Shown here piece after piece: positions 55,797-64,000 of a stretch of DNA of 64,000 nt; positions within the stretch are counted from its first letter, which is position 1, and each line of letters opens with the position of its first letter. The position numbers and the translations under genes were made by a program. Source of the stretch: Corythucha ciliata (taxonomy: Eukaryota > Arthropoda > Insecta > Hemiptera > Tingidae); contig CM075939.1 in assembly GCA_038030265.1 (NCBI GenBank), positions 25,339,253 to 25,403,252 on the forward strand, read 5' to 3'. Below the pieces are notes generated by a model. The model was not told the origin of the DNA. It saw nothing but the letters and a program-made list of their open reading frames with translations, and searched no databases.

Positions 55797-58405
55797 ACCC
55801 CGATCGTATCGGTGAAGACAAAAAGTGCTTACTCACCTCAACGGAGGAGGACCTGTGGCACAGAAGACTCGGACACTTAGGAAGAGATGGCCTAAAGGTG
55901 CTGAATCTACCTATTTTAAAACAAAAATGCTCCATTTGCATAGAAGGAAAGGCAAAGAGAACACCTTTTCCAGCAAGAGAGTCAAAATCGAAGCAAATAG
56001 GAGAGCTTATTCATTCTGATGTATGCGGACCGGTCAAACCAGCGACTTGGGACAATCAACAGTATTTTCAGGTGATAGTTGACGACTATTCTCATTTCAC
56101 AGTTGTTTATCTCCTAAAAACCAAAGAAGAAGCTGGATACAACATCATGAGCTATGTACGTAAATTGGAGAGGCAATATGACGTCAAAGTGAAACGAATT
56201 CGTACCGATCGTGGAGGCGAGTTTACTTCAAATTTTTTGAAAAATTTTGTAAATGAACGAGGCATCAAAATGGAGTACACGATCAGTCATAACCCTCAAA
56301 TGAATGGTGTTGCCGAACGAATGAACCAACAACTTCAGAATATGGTCAGAACGAAACTCATCGAATCAAAGGTACCGAAATTTTTATGGGGGGAAGCTAT
56401 ACGTTCCTCGGCCTATGAACTAAATCGATCACCAACGACGACGCTGCCAAAAGGTGTCACTCCAGCACAAATCTGGTATGGGAAAAATGATCTTTCAAAA
56501 TTAAAAATATTCGGCTGTCGAGCATGGTCTCTCATTCTGCCAAAAAATAAAAAATTCGAACCTCGAGCTCAACGAGGTGCTATGATTGGTTACAGTGACG
56601 GAGGATATAGGGTATGGTTACCCTCAGCTCACAAAGTCGTCACATCTCGTCACGTCACATTTGATGAAAGCGTCATGCAATACACTGGAGAAGACGCCAG
56701 AGTTAAGAACAGTGTTCTACCAGTCTCGACAAATGTGCCCATCTCACAAATGTACGATGAAATAAACGAAGAAAGAGACGAGAACACAGTTGAAGCTCAA
56801 CCGGACTTGAACACAGTTGACGCTCAACCCGACTTGAACACAGTTGACGCTCAAACGGATTTGAATATCGAACGCGAATACTTTGAAGAAACAGAAACGG
56901 AACCTAGAAAATCAAGTAGAGGAACAAAAATACCCAGTCATCTGAAAGATTTCGAGATTTACTCCGCGTACTGCATGTTGACTGCAAGCGACGAGGAGCC
57001 ACCATCGTACGAAGAAGCCGTAAAAGAGATTAGCTGGCAGGAGGCGATTAAAAAGGAACTCGATTCGCATGAAAAACTAAATACTTGGTCACCAGCTACT
57101 CTTCCTCAAGGGAAAAAGGCAATAGACACGAAATGGGTGTTCAAAGTGAAGCAAGACGGAACCAAAAAAGCTCGATTGGTAGCTATAGGCTATCAACAGA
57201 CATCGACAGATTTAATTTATTCGCCGGTCTGCAGAATTTCAACCGTCAGGATCCTACTTTCGTGCGCTATCCAAAACGACTGGCCACTTCAACAAGTTGA
57301 TGTTCCTACAGCATTTTTAAACGGAACTCTTTCGGAAGAAATTTTTATTAAGAAGCCTAAAGGAGTGGATGGTCAACCCTCTCAAATTCTAAAATTGAAT
57401 CGGGCTCTGTATGGGTTAAAATGTTCGCCGAAAGTATGGAATGATACTTTTTCCGGTGTTATGACTAGTCTTGACTTCAAACGTTCGCAATATGACTGTT
57501 GTCTCTACACAAATTTAAAAGCTTTTGTCGTTCTCTTCGTAGACGACGCGATCATAACAGGTGACAAACAAGAAGTTCAAAAATTGATCAAATCGTTAAA
57601 AGAAAAATTCAATATAAAGTGTCTTGGAGAAGTGTCTACATTTCTGGGTATGGAGGTAACGAAGGATAAAAACCGACTAATCATCAGACAGACAAAAATG
57701 ATAAATAAACTCCTTGCGCTGTTTAAAATGGAAGACTGCAACGTCGTCAAGACTCCTATGGAAACTGGTTTTGATATCGACGGAGACTCGGATTTATTAG
57801 ACGTTCCATACAGGAAGTTGGTGTGCAGCTTAATGTATTTGTCTTTGACAACGCGTCCAGACATCTCATTTGGAGTGACTTTACTAACAAGAGTTCTGGA
57901 CAAACCCACTTCAAAAACCTGGCTAGCTGCAAAGCGAATCCTGCGATATCTGAAAGGAACTCGAAATTACGGTTTAACTTTTGAGAAGAAGGAATCTTCG
58001 GTCACTGGATTCTCCGATTCAGATTGGGCTGCAGACAAAATAAATAGAAAAAGTGTAAGCGGATTTGTGGGCTTACACAACGGTAATGTGGTCGCGTGGT
58101 CTTCAAAAAAGCAATCATGCGTGGCGCTATCAACTGCCGAAGCAGAATACATCGCTGCATCCTTAGCGGCACAAGAGATGACCAACATAAGAGGCGTAGC
58201 CGGCGAGTTCGAAGGAGAAATGAAGAAGGCTGTTCTATATGTTGACAACATGGGCGCAATTTGTTTAACGAAAACGAATGAAAACTCTAAACGCGTGAAA
58301 CACGTCGACATCAGATATCACTATATCAGAGATTTATTTGAAAAAAAAAATCATAGACATAAAATACGTCCGGTCATCAGAAAATCCAGCCGATCTGCTA
58401 ACTAA
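55785..58405 (+). CDS. Copia integrase, reverse transcriptase and RNase H frame
   Basis: The frame opens about 55785 (first ATG 55898) and stops at 58405. In order it shows the integrase HHCC finger (WHRRLGHL, then CSICIEGK), the DDE core (DDYSHF, RTDRGGEF, NGVAERMNQ), a hydrophilic linker with three 27 bp direct repeats (56786-56868), the RT region (DVPTAFLNG, LYGLKCSPKVW, and the catalytic FVDDAIITG), and RNase H (FSDSDWAADK, LSTAEAEYIA, KHVDIRYHYIRD). Just after RNase H, a run of ten A (58341-58350) shifts the frame; the expected frame would end at TAA 58464-58466. This copy's pol is therefore C-terminally altered as well as separated from gag. Confidence 0.92.
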
Positions 58406-58483
58406 AGCCTTGCCGACTGAAATTTTTTTAAAATTTTGCCACCACCTGAAACTTGTATTTCCTTAATTGGCAATTAATGTTTT

Positions 58484-58496
58484 AATTGAGGGGGGA
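58484..58496 (+). other. Polypurine tract of Copia
   Basis: TTGAGGGGGGA directly abuts the TG of the 3' LTR at 58497. It would prime plus-strand synthesis. Confidence 0.8.
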
Positions 58497-58659
58497 TGTC
58501 ATAGTCATGTGGAAATGGCTTTGCTATTAATTTATCGTTTTTGTTAATTGCTCACATGTTTATATTTTTCCCCTTCTCAGTCTTTGTTTTGACTTGTAAC
58601 AATTCATTTTATTAAAATGACTTTTCGTTAAAGACCTTTGATTTACCCAAAATTTAACA
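58497..58659 (+). repeat. Copia 3' LTR
   Basis: 163 bp, TGTCATAG...TTTAACA, followed by the target-site copy TAGAC at 58660-58664. Confidence 0.92.
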
Positions 58660-58701
58660 TAGACACCACACAACAAAAACATAGAGATTGTGAACGGGCC
58701 T
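58660..58701. mobile_element. Right half of the hairpin MITE split by Copia
   Basis: CACCACACAACA, then AACATAGAGATTGTGAACGGGCC: the complement of the left half at 52849-52968 and match to 24650-24695. Confidence 0.85.
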
Positions 58702-58703
58702 TC

Positions 58704-58828
58704 AGGCCCGCCGTAAATTGAGCCCACGCGTGGGCCACCCAAGCTCAAAAAACAGTTGAACATGGTTAGTCTTTTAACTGTTTTTAGAGCTTGGGAGACC
58801 CACACGTGGGCTCAATTTGCGGCGGGCT
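58704..58828. mobile_element. Hairpin MITE, arm AGGCCCGCCGTAAATTGAGCC
   Basis: GGCCCGCCGTAAATTGAGCC pairs with GGCTCAATTTGCGGCGGGCT, with inner CCCACGCGTGGGC and AGCTCAAAAAACAGTT continuing the stem. About 125 bp. It lies between the split hairpin and the next one. Confidence 0.8.
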
Positions 58829-58830
58829 AA

Positions 58831-58958
58831 AGCCGGATACACACATGGGGTACTTGCCAAGTAACTTGCAAAATCTTGCAAGAAACCAACTAGCTGAGAA
58901 TTTCACAAATGTGTTGCTCGTTACTTGGCAAGTAGGTACCGCATGTGTGTATCCGGCT
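58831..58958. mobile_element. Hairpin MITE, arm AGCCGGATACACACATG
   Basis: AGCCGGATACACACATG and CATGTGTGTATCCGGCT pair; inner TACTTGCCAAGTAAC and GTTACTTGGCAAGTA continue. Preceded by TAA and followed by TCA (imperfect duplication). Confidence 0.8.
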
Positions 58959-59059
58959 TCAGGAGAATTTTAATGTAGCGACTATATATTTAAAAAATAT
59001 GGCTAAACAAGCGATTTCACGTCTAGACACGCCGCTAAACAAACGATTTGCTTTGACCA

Positions 59060-59570
59060 CAAAAAGGTCTAGTCACAAACAAATTGAACCACAAAAACTT
59101 CAACCCCTGAAAGACCAACATCGAAAGCTGCAACCCTAAGAAGCTCGAACAACAAAAAGTTCTAACGACAAGAAGATCCAACCCCAAAAGCTCTAACCTC
59201 AAAAAGCTCGCATCACAGAAAGCAGCAACCTCAATATGCTATAACCACAAAAAGATTTAAAACAAAAACCACTAACCAAAAATTGCCTAACCCCAAAATG
59301 CTCTAGCCCCAATATGCACTAACCCCAAAATGCTCTAACCACAGCAACCCTGGTCACAAAAAGTTGAACCAAAGAAAAATTGAATCACAAAAAGATGAAC
59401 CCAAAGACACTAACCACAAAATAAATGAACCGCATAAAGCTTGAACCTCAGAAAGCAGCAACCTAGCCGAATCGCGCAGAATGTGCAAATAACAAAACGC
59501 TCGAACCACAAAAAGCGCCAACAACAAAAAGCCCTAACCAAGAAAACCTCTAACCTAAAACCCTGGGACG
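59060..59570 (+). repeat. Degenerate quasi-tandem array, family D
   Basis: About 25 units of 18-22 bp on the theme 'AACC(A/C)CAAAAAGCTCGAACC' (degenerate), reverse complement of the patch at 51580-51915. Words such as CTCTAACC, CAAAAAG and GCTCGAAC recur out of strict period. Confidence 0.75.
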
Positions 59571-60180
59571 GTTGACAACCCTATACATTTCCCGATAGGG
59601 TGTAAACTTATCCGCAACATTGGGGTTGGGGCAACTCATTTCTGTCGGAATTTGCATAGACATGAAGAGTTATGTGAGGGTTCAAAGCATCAACTTCATT
59701 TTGCTTAGTTATACTTGACATAAATGCGCCATAACATGTAAATACGGTGCCTTACATGGAATATTAACGGCAATTACAGCTGGCAGACATGATGATAATG
59801 AATTTCATTCATTAATGAACGGAAACAGAAAAAAAATATTGACACTGGTTAAAAAGGAACTAATTAAAAGGAAAATGTGAAAAAAAAAAAAAAAAAAAGG
59901 CTGCATTCTGCAACTAAGATACTTGAAGACAATGAAAAGTAGTACTAGTCGCCCTCAGCCCCTAAGACCTGCACAGATTGCTTCCAGTCCCCAGGGCAAT
60001 CCGCGGGATTGCCTCAATATCCCGCATTCCGATCTGGTAAAATTAAAAACTGTGCGAGACTGTGAATCTTCAATAAATAAACTGATCTGAGGACGTGGAA
60101 GCGCAGTACTATATTTCTACGGTCGTTTCATTTGGAAGACACAGAAAACAATTGATAATTCGCATTGTTGGCAAGAGTAA
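59571..60180. other. Gene-free stretch
   Basis: Contains an A-run at about 59880-59897. No gene or repeat family recognised. Confidence 0.4.
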
Positions 60181-60317
60181 AGCTGCGTCCACACTACGCC
60201 GAATGGAGTCGATCGACTTGAGTCAAATGAAAAGTCGACAAAGTGTGGACGGTCAAAAAAGTCGACTGAAGTCGAATCGACCATTCGCTTTCGATTCGGC
60301 ATAGTGTGGACGTGGCT
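60181..60317. mobile_element. Hairpin MITE, arm AGCTGCGTCCACACTACGCC, TAA target duplication
   Basis: The ends AGCTGCGTCCACACTACGCC and GGCATAGTGTGGACGTGGCT pair; inner GAATGGAGTCGATCGACTT matches AAGTCGAATCGACCATTC. TAA flanks both sides (60178-60180 and 60318-60320). 137 bp, only about 55 bp past the stop codon of the receptor gene. Confidence 0.85.
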
Positions 60318-60373
60318 TAACGCAGGGATTTTAGCGTATTACTTCCATTTTTATTTTGAATTTGAAGAAGCTG

Positions 60374-63112
60374 CTACTGTTTTGCTGTTTTTTGAAGTGA
60401 AGCGGGGGTGCAAACAGTTTTACTGATTGATTCCAGTTTTCCGCTAGATAGTAAACTTTTTAATGAGGTGAACTTATTTTGGAATATTTTAGGGTTGAAC
60501 ATTAAAAAGATGAAAACGCCTTGAAGTCCGTTTAGCAAGATGAACGGGTACCTATTAAAAGAAATGTTTCAAATTAGAGTTTCCCCCCTCGTTCTCGAAG
60601 CTTACCAAAAATCCTCGATTCCTGTTATAGAGGCAACACCACCCGACATCCATGTTATGCCCATGATAGTGCTAAGTTTGACGTAGAGCCAAAATCTAAG
60701 GTAGTCCTTCCGCCCCGGGGACTTATCCTTCAGGATTTTAGCAGTTTCTCTCTGTTTTTGAAACCAGGTCACCGTCACAGTGAAAAAGGCTGTGTTGACA
60801 CAAATGAGAAACAAAGCGGGCGCGTGAAGGAATATGACAGCTCCGAGTCCTGAGCTGAACCAACAGACGTCAGGGAGCACGGCGTATTCAGGGCGCATGC
60901 GTGGTGGTAGCCATTTGCCGTTATCCGCCGCGATAGCGATGACAAGAATCTTCATACATTGTATGTATGAAATAAGATCAATTTCAATGAATCGCACTAT
61001 AATCACTTACAATGAGGGTGCCTCCGCATGCGTAGACAGTATAAAAATTATGATTCCGGTAAGGATCGTTCAAATATCCTTCGGAAGAAAACGTACGCCA
61101 TACATCAAAGCTCATAACATTCATCCAAAAAAATGACAGTAAAATAAAACAATGGACGGAGATTGCTAAGCCGTAGCATATCTCGTGAGAAACATCGAAC
61201 GGTGGGGAGACGCCGAACTGAAAGAAAACCTGCGAAAGGAGCAAACACCAGGCCAACGAATACAGCGTCATAGTTGGCAAACTAACAGGCGAAGTTCTCC
61301 GAAGATGATAAATAAAAATATGAATCAAAAGACAAAATGCCGACAGAAATACGCAAGCTGAGCTCAAGTAACCCTGCAAGATACGATCTGGGCTCACGTG
61401 ATCAGTGGTCGCCAAATCACCGCTTCTAGTGCAGTTAAGTTGGGTCGAATTAATCTCGTAGCCTGACAACAATCGACATTTGTTCCTTAAACCGTCCCAA
61501 ATGTGAGGGAAAATGCACGTTCGGGCTTTGAAACTAATCTCAATAACCATCGATAAAGAAGGGAGGACGAGAGTTTTTCTGAATAATTTTACGCTCGGTA
61601 ATCGGCAGGCGAGGTTTTTATCTGACACTCCGTGACACTCTGCGCAGTGTGGGTTTTTGTACTCTTTCGGGTCCTTAGTCTGCAATGGAAATGATAATAC
61701 TCCAGACATTTTTTTTAAAAAATAGGTAGGGCGAAACGAGGGAAATTATTCACTTTTCTTTTATCGTATACAGGCAGTTGATACTTCTGACAAAGTATCG
61801 ATGCATCGATGGAGGCATCATCTGGGCAACGGTCGATGCTTGGCCAGCACGACCGCCGGTTTTCTTGAAATGGTTGTGATGCCGGGTAGGAAGGTATGAA
61901 GTAGCAGTATTCGAGGCCGTAAGTCCATAAACGGTCTCGTGGATGATACTCGCCACTGTCTATAATCTGGGAATATCAATAGTCGAGGACTAAAGTTGTA
62001 AGCGAAAGAAGTACCTAAATAACTTTTACCTGGTTCAAGCTCGTGGTGTTGTTTTTGCAGTGAAATTCTAAACTAACTTCCGCCAAACTAGACACGTTTT
62101 GTCCGTTACATAGAGCGCAATAATTATTTTTATAAAACTCCCCTGAAAAAATTAATTATTTAGGCCCGATTTCACCAACTTCTTAAACCATGATCAACAA
62201 CTAATCACGATTTCAATGTAAAAACTTATATCAGAATTCATATGGGTCGTTATTAGCAACTAATCACGATCAACTTTAAACGAGATCAATTTTGTTGGTG
62301 AAAATGGGCCTAAATCATTCAAAGCATGCATGCAGCTGATGCTATAAACAAACCAGTCGAATGGCTGAAAACTGGTACATCCATTGTGTAATCATAGCTT
62401 CTGGAATCGTCGAGTGCCAAAGATGAGCACAAATCATTGAATTCATCAACCGCAGAGCCGTTTTTGCACGCTGATACAACGTAAACACTCGTATTTCTAT
62501 TGATAAATTCGCAGTACCACCGTCGATTCGGTATGGCCGAAGTGTTTAAAGCCACGTCAAAACAGCAGTCGCCAAAAGCAGTGCAATCGATGTCACACTG
62601 GCATGCGTGTGCCTTTAAACTTGGATGCACAGAGAAAGAGTTTTCATTTATACACAAATGTATATTATTGCTTAGGCGTATTTTATTTGAAGATGTTTAG
62701 GTTTCTGCACGGGTTTATATGAGCAGAACAGGGTCGAAAAAGAGACGAAAGATGATTTAAGGAGTGTGGATCAACAACAATTCAGGGGATTCATGTGGTG
62801 AGGGGAAGCCACCAGTGAAAAGAACAGGCTAAAGCTCTTCTGGAAGTAACGGTGTTAACATTGGCGCTTTGAAGAGGACTTGGTCTATAACCAGGACAGG
62901 TTGTCTGTCCTGGGCCAAAAGCTCTTTTTGTACGCCACTAATTTTATTACTTTGAAGACGAAGTTTTCTCCGACGTCCGACGCGAGCACATATTGTGCCG
63001 AGGTCCGCAGTTGCGAACTGGGGACATTCTACTGGAAGGCGACTCCTTTGTTTCAGCGTAGTGAAACAGTAGAGTGAGAATCAGGATGCAGGCTGTAGCC
63101 ACAAGTTTCGAT
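60374..63112 (-). CDS. Somatomedin-B/cysteine-rich family-B seven-transmembrane receptor, start exon not found
   Basis: A family-B2 (adhesion/Methuselah-like) G-protein-coupled receptor, presumably at the plasma membrane; ligand unknown. Exons in gene order: 62951-63112, 62354-62670, 62030-62142, 61754-61966, 61011-61679, 60606-60949 and 60374-60551. All phases agree, about 665 residues. The first listed exon encodes a signal-peptide-like segment (VATACILILTLLFHYAE) but no in-frame ATG, so a short exon upstream must supply the start. Next is a somatomedin-B-like module (CQCDIDCTAFGDCCFD), then paired-cysteine stretches (NYCALCNG, HCAECHG) and N-glycosylation sites (NNTT). Seven hydrophobic spans follow: near GYLSSACVFLSAFCLLIHIF, TMTLYSLAWCLLLSQVFF, HCFILLSFFWMNVMSFDVW, ACGGTLIV with ILVIAIA, APALFLICVNTAFF, YVKLSTIMGITWMSG, and FILLNGLQGVFIFLMF. 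A short Ser-rich tail follows. No clear GPS cleavage motif seen. Confidence 0.88.
62163..62310. mobile_element. Hairpin MITE, arm GGCCCGATTTCACCAAC, filling a receptor intron
   Basis: GGCCCGATTTCACCAAC and GTTGGTGAAAATGGGCC pair; inner GATCAACAACTAATCACGAT and TTAGCAACTAATCACGATC repeat. It takes up 148 of the 211 bp of the intron at 62143-62353. Flanked by TTA and TAA. Confidence 0.8.
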
Positions 63113-64000
63113 CTGTGGAGAACAAAAAATGATTTTTTTACTGTCCATGTTCTATTTATTATCACCAATTTAGGCAAAGCTGACCCCCCCCCCCTCCTAA
63201 AACCTCGGTTCGGCGTCTTGTGAAATTTAAGTAATTTCAGTCGGAGGACTAAGCGCTTAGGGATTTTTCCTCTCCTCTGAGCTAGAGCATAATATGATAG
63301 GGCTACGTAAGATTATTGGGCTGCTCGCCCAGAACCAGAGAACCTATAGTTACACACAGGTACTGACGATATCCGCCATTTGTGGTCCTTCAGAGGGGGA
63401 AGGCTGGCGAGCGTGTTAACATTACTCCACGAAATTTGGGTTTTAAAAGCGTGAAAATCCGCCAAGTTGGGGTAGTAAATTACAAAATTCCGTGAATTCG
63501 GGGTTTTAGGGTGCCCTTGGAACATTTGGTTACGGTAAAGTGAAAAAATCCGAAACCACGAAATTTGGTTTTTCGTCGTTAGTTTTTCGAACCAACCGAG
63601 CCTGTGAAACTCATTTTATAAAGAGCGAGGTCCACGAAATTTGGTTTTGAAAGAGCGAAAATCCACAAACATGGTTTTTAAAAGAGCAGAACCAACTGGT
63701 GTTTAAAAGAGCAAATGACACGAAATTGGGGGCTGATTCTTTACTAACTCTCAAATTTCCGCAAGAGAAAAAGGAAGGAGGGCGTGGGTAGGTACCATGG
63801 TGCCATGGTTTTTACGATTATAACGGAAACATTTATTATTTTTTCTTTACTTTTCGTACGGGACCTCCCAATCTAGCGTAAAAATCTCAAAGTTTTATTC
63901 TACAGGTGTCGTAAAAACCATAGCAACAGGGTACCTCCCTACGCCCTTCTTCCATTTTCCGTTGCGGAAATTTGAGAATTATAGAATAAGCCCCTTGGTG
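63113..64000. other. Upstream flank of the receptor gene, with family A array
   Basis: The receptor's start exon and promoter may be here, but I found no ATG exon with the required phase. About 63420-63730 is a family A degenerate array ('cacgaaatttggttttgaaagagcg'). At 63780-63960, GGGCGTGGGTAGGTACC and GGTACCTCCCTACGCCC, plus CCATGGTTTTTACGA and TCGTAAAAACCATAG, form another foldback. Confidence 0.5.

Larger units (their letters stand above)
54404..58659 (+). mobile_element. Ty1/Copia LTR retrotransposon, 4.26 kb, near-complete but frameshifted
   Basis: LTR (54404-54565), primer site, gag-protease frame, pol in integrase/RT/RNase H order (the Copia order), polypurine tract and 3' LTR. The 5-bp target duplication TAGAC stands immediately before the 5' LTR and after the 3' LTR (58660-58664). 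Near-identical LTRs mean recent insertion. Two frame breaks (about 55780-55795 and the A10 run at 58341-58350) interrupt an otherwise open polyprotein, so this copy is probably non-autonomous unless they are sequencing errors. Confidence 0.93.

Noticed and set aside
57577..58311. Minus-strand frames over the Copia RT and RNase H region
   Set aside because: Shadows of the plus-strand pol frame, whose catalytic motifs are clear.

Overview
This window is nuclear DNA of an animal, most likely an arthropod. The evidence is multi-exon genes with GT-AG introns (many only 40-200 bp), metazoan gene families (CDKL kinase, Ral GTPase, BAF60/SMARCD, ANKZF1/Vms1), a CHK/EcKinase-like gene of the type expanded in arthropods, a somatomedin-B/7TM family-B receptor, and a Copia LTR retrotransposon with a half-tRNA-iMet type primer site. 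I cannot name the species. No bacterial, organellar or viral genes, no CRISPR array and no tRNA or rRNA gene were seen. All exon models were built by hand from splice sites, phase and family resemblance.

Layout. 0.3-2.6 kb: CDKL1/4-like kinase (+). 2.6-9.4 kb: gene-free, with nested hairpin elements (3.9-4.7 kb) and a degenerate array (7.3-8.4 kb). 9.5-11.0 kb: CHK/EcKinase-like gene (+). 11.2-11.9 kb: a terminal-inverted-repeat (TIR) element. 13.3-17.7 kb: Ral GTPase (-), whose 5' untranslated exon may lie about 11 kb away near 28.6 kb, facing the SMARCD promoter. 17.8-28.5 kb: non-coding, full of foldback elements, including a 1.4 kb hairpin with a mariner-like end and a 2.2 kb TIR element. 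29.2-37.4 kb: SMARCD/BAF60 (+). 37.6-40.3 kb: ANKZF1/Vms1 (-), tail to tail with SMARCD and 115 bp away. 40.4-52.2 kb: repeat-dominated. 52.25-58.7 kb: a Copia element inserted in an older hairpin element; its 5' LTR, primer site and start of gag are tandemly duplicated. 58.7-60.3 kb: hairpin elements and another degenerate array. 60.4-63.1 kb: receptor gene (-).

The genes are unrelated housekeeping, signalling and receptor genes with no sign of co-regulation beyond the possible Ral/SMARCD divergent promoter and the SMARCD/ANKZF1 convergent ends. The most striking content is non-coding. (1) There is a large collection of about 90-150 bp near-perfect hairpin elements that share a terminal (A)GSCC-type end and, often, a 3-bp TTA/TAA target duplication, yet have completely different arm sequences. 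(2) There are several families of long, badly degenerate quasi-tandem arrays with roughly 20-45 bp units, found in both orientations across the window and inside introns.
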